Shown: positions 1 through 6,484 of the stretch, in pieces
Numbering within the stretch: the first letter of the stretch is position 1
Layout: the number at the start of each line of letters is the position of its first letter
Source of the DNA: Bordetella parapertussis
GTDB taxonomy: Bacteria; Pseudomonadota; Gammaproteobacteria; Burkholderiales; Burkholderiaceae_C
Length of the DNA: 11,432 bases
Direction of reading: 5' to 3'
NCBI GenBank assembly: GCA_945870575.1
Contig: CAMBSK010000048.1
Span: 1 to 11,432, forward strand
Position numbers and translations under genes: made by a program
Notes under the pieces: generated by a model
Told to the model about the DNA's origin: nothing
Databases searched by the model: none
The model's input: only the letters and a program-made list of their open reading frames with translations

Positions 1-687
1 CTCGAGATCGACGAAGACAAGCGCCGCATCTCTTTGGGCATGAAGCAGTGCAAAGCCAATCCTTGGCAAGAATTTGCGTCTGCCACCAAGCGCGGCGACC
101 GCGTCAAAGGCCCGATCAAATCCATCACCGACTTCGGCGTGTTCGTCGGTCTGGCTGCCGGTATCGATGGCCTGGTGCATTTATCTGACCTGTCCTGGAA
201 CGAAACCGGCGAAGCCGCCGTGCGTAACTTCAAGAAGGGCCAGGAAGTCGAAGCCGTGGTGTTGGCAGTGGATGTGGAGCGCGAGCGCATTTCCCTGGGC
301 ATCAAACAACTGGACTCTGACCCGTTCACCAACTTCGTGTCGGTCAATGACAAAGGCCAGATCGTCACCGGCACTGTCAAGACAGTCGATGCCAAAGGCG
401 CAGAAATCGATCTGGGCGAAGACATCATCGGTTATTTGCGCGTCTCGGAAATCAGCCGCGACCGCGTCGAAGACGCCAGCCATGTGCTCAAAGTCGGCGA
501 TGAAGTCAGCGCAGTGGTGGTCAACATCGACCGCAAAACACGCAACATCCAGTTGTCAATCAAAGCCAAGGACGCTGCCGATCAGGCCGACGCCATGGCC
601 AACCTGAGCCAGCAAAACGCCGGTAACGCCGGTACCACCAGCCTGGGCGCTTTGTTGCGCGCCAAACTGGACAACAACGAGAAGTGA
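1..687 (+). CDS. rpsA: 30S ribosomal protein S1, C-terminal part (5' end outside window)
   Basis: This is the last 228 codons of S1, the ribosomal protein that binds mRNA and helps load structured or weak-SD messages on the 30S subunit. The frame is open from base 1. The first residues ([14 protein letters not shown]) are the end of one S1 RNA-binding repeat. Two further full S1 repeats follow at about residues 32-104 and 119-190, each with the typical GxVxxI...G..GLVH or GYLR pattern. A low-complexity Asn/Gln/Gly tail comes after them. In E. coli S1 (557 aa) these would be the end of repeat 4 plus repeats 5 and 6, so roughly the first 60% of the gene lies upstream. The apparent ATG at 34 is an internal Met, not a start. 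The gene ends in TGA, with a terminator-like hairpin about 30 bases downstream and ihfB beyond it, the usual rpsA-ihfB order in proteobacteria. Confidence 0.97.
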   Translation, partial: LEIDEDKRRISLGMKQCKANPWQEFASATKRGDRVKGPIKSITDFGVFVGLAAGIDGLVHLSDLSWNETGEAAVRNFKKGQEVEAVVLAVDVERERISLGIKQLDSDPFTNFVSVNDKGQIVTGTVKTVDAKGAEIDLGEDIIGYLRVSEISRDRVEDASHVLKVGDEVSAVVVNIDRKTRNIQLSIKAKDAADQADAMANLSQQNAGNAGTTSLGALLRAKLDNNEK

Positions 688-698
688 TCGTCTGCCCT

Positions 699-721
699 GG
701 TGGCTGATGATCACAGCCACC
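699..721 (+). promoter_or_regulatory. Hairpin competing with the rpsA-ihfB terminator (antiterminator-like)
   Basis: GGTGGCTG (699-706) pairs perfectly with CAGCCACC (714-721) around a 7-base loop. The second arm shares bases 715-721 with the left arm of the terminator hairpin 715-748, so the two RNA structures exclude each other. This is the geometry of an attenuator. The pairing is seen in the sequence; regulation is inferred. Confidence 0.45.
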
Positions 722-755
722 TGCGCGGCCCGGTGCCGTCAGGTGGCTTCTTTTT
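715..755 (+). terminator. Rho-independent terminator after rpsA
   Basis: AGCCACCTG (715-723) pairs perfectly over 9 bp with CAGGTGGCT (740-748). The 16-base GC-rich loop can pair further inside. TCTTTTT follows at 749-755. It lies between rpsA and ihfB and should end most rpsA transcripts or reduce read-through into ihfB. Confidence 0.8.
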
Positions 756-781
756 GAACACTATTTCTAAGTTGTATTGCA

Positions 782-1102
782 ATGACCCGCAGTGATTTGG
801 TTGAAGAACTGGCCGCACGATTTCCGCAATTGGCGCACCGCGATGCCGAGTCCGCCGTCAAGGCATTGCTTGATGCGATGAGCGAAGCGCTGGTCAAAGG
901 CCACCGCATAGAGTTGCGCGGTTTCGGCAGTTTTTCCGTCAACCGCCGCCCGCCGCGCATGGGCCGCAACCCGCGCTCGGGTGAAAGCGTGGCCATTCCT
1001 GAAAAACGCGTGCCCCATTTCAAACAAGGCAAGGCCTTGCGTGAAGCCATCGAAGTACGAACGCAAGAATTATTGAAAAGCCCGGGTGGTTTGAAGCCCT
1101 AG
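782..1102 (+). CDS. ihfB: Integration host factor subunit beta
   Basis: This is one half of the IHF heterodimer, a DNA-bending architectural protein used in transcription, recombination and replication. The 106-residue product has the HU/IHF fold throughout: N-terminal helices ([15 protein letters not shown]), the conserved core [11 protein letters not shown] (about 46-56), and the beta-arm with GRNPRSGE (61-68). Pro64 in that arm matches the proline that wedges into the DNA minor groove in IHF/HU proteins. E. coli IHF-beta has 94 residues; here about 12 extra residues ending in PGGLKP extend the C-terminus. The ATG at 782 is the only sensible start, since an in-frame stop lies at 755-757. 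No good Shine-Dalgarno sequence precedes it, so translation may be weak or coupled. lapA follows after 26 bases, matching the common ihfB-lapA-lapB order. Confidence 0.95.
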   Translation: MTRSDLVEELAARFPQLAHRDAESAVKALLDAMSEALVKGHRIELRGFGSFSVNRRPPRMGRNPRSGESVAIPEKRVPHFKQGKALREAIEVRTQELLKSPGGLKP

Positions 1103-1128
1103 AATTTCACCCATACAAGGGGACGCGC

Positions 1129-1434
1129 GTGAAAGCATTTATCAGGCTGCTTCAATGGATATTGAAAGCAGCTGTTTTTTTCATTCTGCTGGCCTTTGCC
1201 TTGAACAACCGGGATGACGCCATTGTGCATTTCTTCTGGGGTTTGCAATGGCAAGCCCCCATGGTGTTGGTGTTGCTCAGCGTGTTTGCGCTGGGTCTGG
1301 CTGTAGGCGTTCTCGGCATGGTGCCGCGCTGGTGGAGTCAACGCCGCCTGGCCAAAAAAGCGCAGCAAACCCCGTTACCTACTGCCGACAAACCGGCTTC
1401 GCCCCCTGTAGCCGCGGACATGTATGGACCTTGA
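1129..1434 (+). CDS. lapA: LapA family (DUF1049) inner-membrane protein
   Basis: LapA is a small inner-membrane partner of LapB in lipopolysaccharide assembly and control of LPS synthesis. The 101-residue product shows two hydrophobic segments, at about residues 5-25 (LLQWILKAAVFFILLAFAL) and 41-64 (APMVLVLLSVFALGLAVGVL). Between them is the short NNRDDAIVHFFWG stretch, which fits the LapA pattern of Asn plus alternating hydrophobic residues. A basic tail (RWWSQRRLAKKAQQ) and a Pro-rich end follow. The start is GTG at 1129, chosen because an AAGGGGA ribosome-binding site lies just upstream (1117-1123) and the next codons encode the expected basic start of the first helix. The last 11 bases overlap the start of lapB, which suggests translational coupling. 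Confidence 0.9.
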   Translation: MKAFIRLLQWILKAAVFFILLAFALNNRDDAIVHFFWGLQWQAPMVLVLLSVFALGLAVGVLGMVPRWWSQRRLAKKAQQTPLPTADKPASPPVAADMYGP

Positions 1435-2563
1435 TATCAACCTGATTTTTTTCGGTCTCCCGCTGGCATTCGTCTTGGGTTGGTTGGCTTCGCGTTTCGA
1501 TTTGCGCCAGCTTCGCATGGAAAACCGCAGCAACCCCAAGGCCTATTTCAAAGGCCTGAACCATTTGCTCAATGAGCAGCAAGACCAGGCCATCGACGCT
1601 TTCATCGAAGCCGTGCAACGCGACCCGGACACCTCCGAGTTGCATTTCGCGCTTGGTAATCTGTTTCGACGCCGGGGGGAGTTCGAGCGCGCAGTGCGTG
1701 TCCACCAGCATTTGCTGGACAGGGCCGACATCAGCCAAAGCGACCGCGAGCGCGCCCAGTTCGACTTGGCCATGGATTTCGTCAAGGCCGGCATTCTTGA
1801 CCGGGCTGAAGTCGCGCTCAAACCTCTGATGGGTACGCCGCTTACACCGCAAGCGCTGCTGGCCTTGCTCAGCATTTATGAGCGCAGTCGGGACTGGCAA
1901 CAGGCGGCGGATATCTCACTGCAACTCGATCAATCCGGCCAAGGTCAGTTTGCCGTGCGCCGCTCGCATTACCTGTGTGAACTGGCTGCTACCCAAACCG
2001 ACAGTGGACAAGCAAACGCTTTGTTGCTACAGGCCATAGAGACCGCGCCTTTGAGCGCCAGGCCGCGTATTGCCCTGGCCTTGCTGCTGGAACAAGTGCA
2101 ACGCCAGGCCAAGGCCTGCGATCAATTACAAGAACTTGCACAACTGGTGCCTGCCGCCATGCCTTTGATCGCAGCATCGCTGGCCAGACTTGCGCCTCAG
2201 GTGCAAAGACAAATCGGTGTGCTGACACTGCTGCAAGACAGCTACCACCAGTCGCAAAGCCTGGATGTGCTCAATGCCATCGTCAGTCTGCAATCAGACA
2301 TGGGACAGGCCCATGGCCGCGAACTGTATGCCTCTCATTTACAAAAATACCCGTCGCTGATTGCCGCCACCAGCTTGCTGGCTGACGCTGCGCTCGACCC
2401 TGACCAGCAACCCCAGGTGCAGCGCGCTTTGGAACACGCGGCCAAGCCACTGCGGCGTTACCGTTGTGCAGCATGCGGCTTTGAGGCTTTGCAGCACTTC
2501 TGGCACTGCCCCGGTTGCCAGGCCTGGGACAGCTACCCGCCCAGGCGCATCGAAGAACTTTAA
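1424..2563 (+). CDS. lapB: LapB (YciM) lipopolysaccharide assembly protein, TPR plus rubredoxin-like
   Basis: LapB is anchored in the inner membrane with its TPR part in the cytoplasm. In E. coli it works with FtsH to set LpxC levels and so LPS synthesis. The 379-residue product (E. coli 389) has an N-terminal membrane segment at about 5-22 (INLIFFGLPLAFVLGWLA). Helical TPR repeats cover about 40-330; the first contains NHLLNEQQDQAIDAFIEAVQ and the second SELHFALGNLFRRRGEFERA. A C-terminal rubredoxin-like zinc/iron knuckle carries CxxC pairs at Cys348/351 and Cys362/365. All the landmark elements are present, so it looks intact. The ATG at 1424 lies inside the end of lapA (11-base overlap), and no strong ribosome-binding site is visible, consistent with coupling to lapA. 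Confidence 0.95.
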   Translation: MDLDINLIFFGLPLAFVLGWLASRFDLRQLRMENRSNPKAYFKGLNHLLNEQQDQAIDAFIEAVQRDPDTSELHFALGNLFRRRGEFERAVRVHQHLLDRADISQSDRERAQFDLAMDFVKAGILDRAEVALKPLMGTPLTPQALLALLSIYERSRDWQQAADISLQLDQSGQGQFAVRRSHYLCELAATQTDSGQANALLLQAIETAPLSARPRIALALLLEQVQRQAKACDQLQELAQLVPAAMPLIAASLARLAPQVQRQIGVLTLLQDSYHQSQSLDVLNAIVSLQSDMGQAHGRELYASHLQKYPSLIAATSLLADAALDPDQQPQVQRALEHAAKPLRRYRCAACGFEALQHFWHCPGCQAWDSYPPRRIEEL

Positions 2564-2703
2564 ACAGGCGCAATGGCGTTTTAAAGCAGCGGGACTTCAT
2601 CCTTTTCTGCTTAAAAAATTAAAGAATCAGACCAAGCCGGTTCAGCTATTCATGCGCTGCTTTTGGCCGGTGTCTTTGATGTCTTATTTGCAAAGGAATG
2701 CCC

Positions 2704-2997
2704 ATGTACAAATCAAGCCTGGCTGTGGTGGTGTTTTTGCTTTTTCAGCAAAGCGCTGCGCTGGAAATCAACCAAGCCAGTGAAGCCGAACTTGACGGTT
2801 TGCGCGGCATTGGCCCGCCATTCACGCGGCGCTTGCTGGCGGCACGAGAACAGCAGTTGTTCACCGACTGGAGTGACCTTCAAGCACGTGTCAAAGGCAT
2901 GGGGCCGCGACTGTCACTGTCCTTGTCAGAGCAAGGCTTGACGGTGAACGGGCAAAAATTTCAAGCGCAGACCGGCTTTGAAAAAACTATTCGCTGA
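2704..2997 (+). CDS. Small exported helix-hairpin-helix (ComEA-like) protein
   Basis: The 97-residue product starts with a likely signal peptide (MYKSSLAVVVFLLFQQSAA, cut near residue 19). Two helix-hairpin-helix type segments follow, with turns GIGP (35-38) and GMGP (65-68), preceded by EINQASEAELDGL, the classic entry to the ComEA HhH domain. HhH domains bind DNA backbone without sequence preference; ComEA proteins do this in the periplasm during DNA uptake. Whether this protein takes part in uptake is not shown here. I chose the ATG at 2704 over the in-frame ATG at 2698 because AAAGGA (2692-2697) abuts 2698 but sits six bases before 2704. It is 140 bases downstream of lapB. Its last 11 bases overlap the end of convergent pqqE. 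Confidence 0.8.
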   Translation: MYKSSLAVVVFLLFQQSAALEINQASEAELDGLRGIGPPFTRRLLAAREQQLFTDWSDLQARVKGMGPRLSLSLSEQGLTVNGQKFQAQTGFEKTIR

Positions 2998-4141
2998 TGG
3001 TGCTGAGCTTGCGTGAATTGATGGGGTCGCGAAACACCAGCGGCTTGACCTCGACACGTTTCACATCAGGTACTTGCGCAAAAGCCACGGCGTCCAACAC
3101 CACTTGATGGTGCTCGGATTTATCGCACACCGGATCGGCATTGGCTGCGTCGCCGGTCAGCATCAAAGCCTGACAGCGGCAGCCACCCAAATCTTTTTCT
3201 TTTTCCGGGCAAGTGAGACAAGGCTCTTTCATCCAAGCGTCGCCTCGGTAATGGTTGAACGACTCGGATTCGTACCAAATATCCTTGACCGTCATGTCTT
3301 TGACGTTTGGAAAATCAAGGTGCTTGATCATCTTGGCAGTGTGGCAAGGCAGTGCTGAACCGTCAGGGGTGATGGTCAGGAAAATATTGCCCCAGCCGTT
3401 CATGCATTTTTTAGGCCGGGTTTCATAGTAATCGGGCACGACAAAAAAGATTTTCAATTTGTCGCCCAGTTTTTCACGGTACTCGTTCGTCACGCGTTCG
3501 GCGCGTTGCAATTGCTCGCGGCTGGGCATGAGGCCGTCGCGATTGAGTTGAGCCCATGAATAGTATTGGCTGTTGGCCAGCTCCAAGTACTCCGCACCCA
3601 GGTCCACCGCCAACTCGATGATTTTGTCTATGTAATCAATGTTCAGCCGGTGTATGACGCAGTTGAGCACCATGGGCCAGCCGTTGGACTGAATCAGCTC
3701 CGCGGCTTTTTGCTTTAGAGCAAAGGTTTTGGTGTGGGATAAAAAGTCGTTCAACTCACGGGTGGAATCCTGAAACGACAACTGCACATGGTCCAGGCCT
3801 GCTTCTTTCAATGCCTTGGCGCGCTCAGCGGTAAAGCCTATGCCGGAGGTGAGCAAGTTGGTATAAAAACCCAGCTTGTGCGCTTCGGCGACCAGTTCTT
3901 CTAAGTCGTCGCGCACCAATGGTTCACCACCTGAAAAACCGCATTGCACGCTGCCGGCAGCGCGCGCGTCGCGCAATACCTTGATCCATTCCTGTGTACT
4001 CAGCTCCGGGCCATGCTGTGTGTAATCCACCGGGTTGTAGCAAAAAACGCAGTGCAAGGGGCAAGCGTACGTGACCTCAGCCAACAACCACAAAGGCGGC
4101 CCTACCGTGACTTCCTTGCCGTTGACTGTAGGTGTCATCAT
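2987..4141 (-). CDS. pqqE: PqqA peptide cyclase, radical SAM enzyme
   Basis: PqqE forms the carbon-carbon bond between the Glu and Tyr side chains of PqqA, the first step of PQQ synthesis, in the cytoplasm with PqqD as chaperone. The radical SAM motif CxxxCxxC is at residues 27-34 (CPLHCVFC). A GGEP motif follows (GFSGGEPLV). The C-terminal SPASM region has CMNGWG, LPCH, and the cluster CLTCPEKEKDLGGCRC followed by a final VCD, so all auxiliary-cluster cysteines appear present. Length is 384 residues, normal for the family. Two starts are possible. ATG at 4153 has its AAGG directly against it. ATG at 4141 has AAGGATGGG upstream at good spacing and forms an ATGA overlap with the pqqD stop, so I prefer 4141. 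It is last in the pqqBCDE run and converges with the HhH gene. Confidence 0.96.
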   Translation of the reverse strand: MMTPTVNGKEVTVGPPLWLLAEVTYACPLHCVFCYNPVDYTQHGPELSTQEWIKVLRDARAAGSVQCGFSGGEPLVRDDLEELVAEAHKLGFYTNLLTSGIGFTAERAKALKEAGLDHVQLSFQDSTRELNDFLSHTKTFALKQKAAELIQSNGWPMVLNCVIHRLNIDYIDKIIELAVDLGAEYLELANSQYYSWAQLNRDGLMPSREQLQRAERVTNEYREKLGDKLKIFFVVPDYYETRPKKCMNGWGNIFLTITPDGSALPCHTAKMIKHLDFPNVKDMTVKDIWYESESFNHYRGDAWMKEPCLTCPEKEKDLGGCRCQALMLTGDAANADPVCDKSEHHQVVLDAVAFAQVPDVKRVEVKPLVFRDPINSRKLSTISE

Positions 4142-4416
4142 GTTTTTACCCATCCTTGTTTGTTGGCGATTTCAAGAAAGGCCAGCACGTCGTTTTGCAA
4201 ACCCGTGGCTTCGAAGTCTTTTTCCAGTTCGGCAATCAGCGCGGTAACGTTTTTTTTTCCATCCAGGCGCTTGATGATTTCACCGGCGCTACCGTTCAAC
4301 TTCACCATGCCTTCGGGGTATAGCAACACCCAAGACTGCTGCACTTCTTCCCATTGCAAACGGAACATGGATGCCAGCGCAGGCGTGCTGTCCAAGACGG
4401 CTTCATCATTAGTCAT
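4138..4416 (-). CDS. pqqD: PqqD, PqqA-binding peptide chaperone
   Basis: PqqD is a small RRE-fold protein that binds the PqqA peptide and presents it to PqqE. The 92-residue product has the expected length and family landmarks: [24 protein letters not shown] near the N-terminal half, then [15 protein letters not shown], and a helical C-terminus ending QGWVKT. The frame is open further upstream to 4515, but those codons lie inside pqqC and encode nothing PqqD-like. The ATG at 4416 gives the family's usual start and overlaps the pqqC stop by 8 bases. Its own TGA overlaps the preferred pqqE start, giving two coupled junctions in a row. It is a separate gene, neither fused to pqqC nor to pqqE as in some species. 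Confidence 0.95.
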   Translation of the reverse strand: MTNDEAVLDSTPALASMFRLQWEEVQQSWVLLYPEGMVKLNGSAGEIIKRLDGKKNVTALIAELEKDFEATGLQNDVLAFLEIANKQGWVKT

Positions 4417-5173
4417 GTTTAGGCCCGGTGATTTGTACCTTGCACTGGTCGAGCATGATGGCGTCAGCCAGTGACCACAACACATTGAGTTTGAACTGCA
4501 GTATTTCCAATGCACGCTCTTGCATGGCGCGGGTCTGGCTGAAATAGTTCAAGGTGAATGTCAAACCGTGCGCCACATCGCGGCGCGCTTGCGTCAAACG
4601 GTTTTTGAAATACTGCAAACCGGTGGCATCCACCCAAGGGTATTTTTCCGGCCAGGTATCAATGCGCTGCTGGTGAATATGCGGCGCAAACAACTCGGTC
4701 AAACTCGAAGCCACCGCTTCTTGCCAAGGCTGACGGCGGGCAAAATTGACATACGCGTCCACCGCAAAACGACTGGCGGGCGCGACAAAGCGCAATGAAG
4801 TGACATCGTCACGGCTCAAACCCACGGCTTGCCCCAGATGTATCCAAGCCTCGATACCGCCTTCGTCTTTCAAGCCATTCAATTCGAAACCGTCATGGTC
4901 CAGAATGCGCAAAATCCATTCACGCCTGATTTCACGGTCGTCGCAGTTAGACAAAATCGCTGCGTCTTTCAGGGGAATGGAGATTTGGTAGTAAAACCGG
5001 TTGGCCACCCAACCGCGCAGTTGTGCGGCGTTGAGTTTACCTTCGGCCATCATCACGTGAAACGGATGGTGTATGTGGTAGCTGGTGCTTTTGCCACGCA
5101 GCAAAGTTTCAAATTCTTCAGCGTTCCAAGGTGTGCGTGTGTCCGCCTTGGCCTCGTTCATTGCATTATTCAC
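4409..5173 (-). CDS. pqqC: Pyrroloquinoline-quinone synthase PqqC
   Basis: PqqC is the cofactor-free oxidase that carries out the final ring closure and oxidation to PQQ, in the cytoplasm. The 254-residue product has the all-helical TENA/PqqC fold signature: [12 protein letters not shown] (about 31-42), [17 protein letters not shown] (54-70), RILDHDG (89-95), LTELFAPHI (about 158-166) and the C-terminal ARRDVAHGL...[15 protein letters not shown]. Length is normal. The preferred start is GTG at 5173: it forms a GTGA overlap with the pqqB stop and has GGAG eight bases upstream. An ATG four codons later (5161) has no ribosome-binding site. The stop overlaps the start of pqqD by 8 bases. Confidence 0.96.
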   Translation of the reverse strand: MNNAMNEAKADTRTPWNAEEFETLLRGKSTSYHIHHPFHVMMAEGKLNAAQLRGWVANRFYYQISIPLKDAAILSNCDDREIRREWILRILDHDGFELNGLKDEGGIEAWIHLGQAVGLSRDDVTSLRFVAPASRFAVDAYVNFARRQPWQEAVASSLTELFAPHIHQQRIDTWPEKYPWVDATGLQYFKNRLTQARRDVAHGLTFTLNYFSQTRAMQERALEILQFKLNVLWSLADAIMLDQCKVQITGPKHD

Positions 5174-6084
5174 AGTTCAATCTCCATGCCGTCAAATGCC
5201 ACCTCAATGCCGTGTGCAGTCAAGGTCTGGCGTTGCGGGCTACTGTCGTCCAAAATCGGGTTGGTGTTGTTGATGTGGATCAAAATTTTGCGCACATGCG
5301 AAGGCAATTTATCCAGCCATTCGATCATGCCGTCGACGCCGGTTTGCGGCATGTGCCCCATGGATCTGGATGTTTTTTTGGACGCGCCGAGCGCAATCAT
5401 CTCGTCTTCGGTCCACAAGGTGCCGTCAACCAGCAAGCAATCAGCTTGTTGCATGGCCTGCCACACGTGCGGCTCCATCTGCCCCAAACCGGGCGCGTAA
5501 AACAAGGTCTTACCACTGGTTTCGTCTTTCACACTCAAGCCGACGTTGTCGCCCGGCTGAGGTTTGTCACGGTGCGGCGAATAAGGCGGCGCGTTGCTGA
5601 TGAGCGGCAAAGCTTCAAAATGCAAGCCTGACAGCCCGGGTACCTGAAAAGCCGTTTGCAATTGCAAATCATGCCAGTCGATATCGCAGTAGTGAGACAG
5701 GACTTTGAACAAAGGGTTGCCGGTGCTCAGGTCTTCGCGCACCAGCGGGTGGCAAAACAAGGGCAGCTTTTGGCGGTGTTCGCGCAGCATCAGCAAGCCG
5801 GTGGTGTGGTCAATCTGCGCGTCCATCAGCAAGACAGCGGCAATGCCGGTATCTCGCAAAGCGCGGGCTGGTTGCAAGGCGGGAAAGGCCTTGATTTGCT
5901 GCAACACATCGGGCGAAGCGTTGATCAGCAGCCAGTCGGTTTCATTGGCAGTGACTGCAATCGAAGACTGGGTGCGGGGTAAATGGTGACGGCTGCCGCC
6001 GCGTACCGCGCTGCACTGCGGGCAATTGCAATTCCACTGAGGGAAACCACCGCCGGCGGCAGAACCAAGTACATGAATTTTCAC
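5170..6084 (-). CDS. pqqB: PqqB, metallo-beta-lactamase-fold PQQ biosynthesis protein
   Basis: PqqB has a metallo-beta-lactamase fold and is described as an iron-dependent hydroxylase acting on the tyrosine part of the PQQ precursor. The 304-residue product is the normal length. Landmarks are [19 protein letters not shown] at the start, cysteines at 19, 21 and 24 (CNCPQC), the degenerate metal-site segment [42 protein letters not shown] and [12 protein letters not shown] near the end. The start is GTG at 6084, which gives exactly the family N-terminus; only a weak AAAGCGG lies upstream. It ends in a 4-base GTGA overlap with pqqC. It lies 103 bases from pqqA, behind two terminator-like hairpins, so its expression may depend on read-through from pqqA or a promoter I could not identify. 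Confidence 0.96.
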   Translation of the reverse strand: MKIHVLGSAAGGGFPQWNCNCPQCSAVRGGSRHHLPRTQSSIAVTANETDWLLINASPDVLQQIKAFPALQPARALRDTGIAAVLLMDAQIDHTTGLLMLREHRQKLPLFCHPLVREDLSTGNPLFKVLSHYCDIDWHDLQLQTAFQVPGLSGLHFEALPLISNAPPYSPHRDKPQPGDNVGLSVKDETSGKTLFYAPGLGQMEPHVWQAMQQADCLLVDGTLWTEDEMIALGASKKTSRSMGHMPQTGVDGMIEWLDKLPSHVRKILIHINNTNPILDDSSPQRQTLTAHGIEVAFDGMEIEL

Positions 6085-6098
6085 AATAGCGCCGCTTT

Positions 6099-6122
6099 AA
6101 AAAAAAACCGCGTCAAGCGCGG
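6099..6122 (-). terminator. Second terminator-like hairpin just upstream of pqqB
   Basis: Read on the minus strand, CCGCG (6122-6118) pairs with CGCGG (6112-6108) around the loop CTTGA, followed by nine T (6107-6099). The stem is only 5 bp but all GC with a strong T tract. It ends 15 bases before the pqqB GTG, so it could lower read-through or shape the pqqB leader. Confidence 0.55.
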
Positions 6123-6142
6123 AACATAGAAAACAAAGAAGC

Positions 6143-6178
6143 AAAATAAAAAGGTCTGCCGGGTTGCCCCGACAGACC
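6143..6178 (-). terminator. Terminator or attenuator between pqqA and pqqB
   Basis: On the minus strand, GGTCTGTCGGG (6178-6168) pairs with CCCGGCAGACC (6163-6153), giving 11 pairs including one T-G wobble and a GCAA tetraloop of the stable GNRA kind. TTTTTATTTT follows (6152-6143). It begins only nine bases after the pqqA stop codon. A partial terminator here would yield much more pqqA message than pqqBCDE, as expected for a stoichiometric precursor peptide. Confidence 0.88.
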
Positions 6179-6187
6179 ACCGTCAAA

Positions 6188-6262
6188 TTAACGGTTAGCG
6201 ATGTACATGGTGATTTCGAAACCGAAACGCATGTCGCTAGCTGCAGGTGTTTGCCATTTCAT
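6188..6262 (-). CDS. pqqA: PqqA, PQQ precursor peptide (24 aa)
   Basis: This short gene encodes the ribosomal peptide whose Glu and Tyr side chains become PQQ. The 24-residue product starts MKWQTPAASDM and continues with the conserved core FGFEITMYIANR. The Glu-x3-Tyr pair is Glu16 and Tyr20, the spacing needed for PqqE cross-linking. Length and the YIANR-type end match known PqqA peptides of 22-29 residues. The start is secure: AGGAG (6274-6270) lies seven bases before the ATG, the best ribosome-binding site in the cluster, fitting a need for high expression. It is first in the pqqABCDE order and is followed at once by a strong terminator. The 222 bases upstream separate it from divergent pip and contain several inverted repeats. 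Confidence 0.97.
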   Translation of the reverse strand: MKWQTPAASDMRFGFEITMYIANR

Positions 6263-6274
6263 GGTGTATCTCCT

Positions 6275-6484
6275 AAAGAATGCCGCTGATTACGGCGAAT
6301 CGTGTACAGAGCCATTCCGAACACAGGTATGAACTGTGCCTCATGCGCAGGTGTTCGCCTATAGGTAGGACATGGAATCTGACCTCGTGAATTTCATGAG
6401 ACACGCCTAGGGTTTGCCCGAGGATCTCCAGGATCTCCAGGTTCTACGGGGCTGCAGCGGCAAAACGACTAGCATTGGCCGGGT
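6275..6484. promoter_or_regulatory. Divergent pqqA / pip control region with inverted repeats
   Basis: This non-coding region must hold the promoters for pqqA (leftward) and probably pip (rightward). Visible structure: CGAACAC (6318-6324) pairs with GTGTTCG (6351-6357), with a nested CACAG / CTGTG (6322-6326, 6334-6338). A near-palindrome CTCGTGAA-T-TTCATGAG lies at 6384-6400 with 7 of 8 pairs. A tandem 9-bp repeat GGATCTCCA lies at 6422-6439. I found no convincing -35/-10 pair on either strand. The repeats are candidate binding sites for the nearby response regulator or other factors; that role is inferred. Confidence 0.5.

Noticed and set aside
34..687. S1 gene starting at ATG 34
   Set aside because: The frame is open to base 1 and the codons before 34 encode conserved S1 sequence, so 34 is an internal Met of a gene cut by the window edge.
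767..1066. Two minus-strand open frames opposite ihfB
   Set aside because: They follow from the high-GC codon pattern of ihfB on the other strand; no recognisable product.
2584..2612. AAGCAG / CTGCTT hairpin downstream of lapB
   Set aside because: Only a 6-bp stem with a 17-base loop, followed by A rather than T on the + strand and without a good T tract on the minus strand; not a convincing terminator.
3944..4474. 176-codon open frame on the + strand, antisense to pqqC/D/E
   Set aside because: It is opposite three well-supported conserved genes, has unlikely composition and no ribosome-binding site: a shadow frame.
4138..4515. Longer PqqD (125 aa) starting at 4515
   Set aside because: The extra 33 residues are Cys/Ser-rich, lie inside pqqC and are unlike PqqD; ATG 4416 gives the normal protein.
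6085..6116. TTGACG as a -35 box for a pqqB promoter
   Set aside because: It lies inside the second hairpin, and no -10-like hexamer occurs at usable spacing before the pqqB start.
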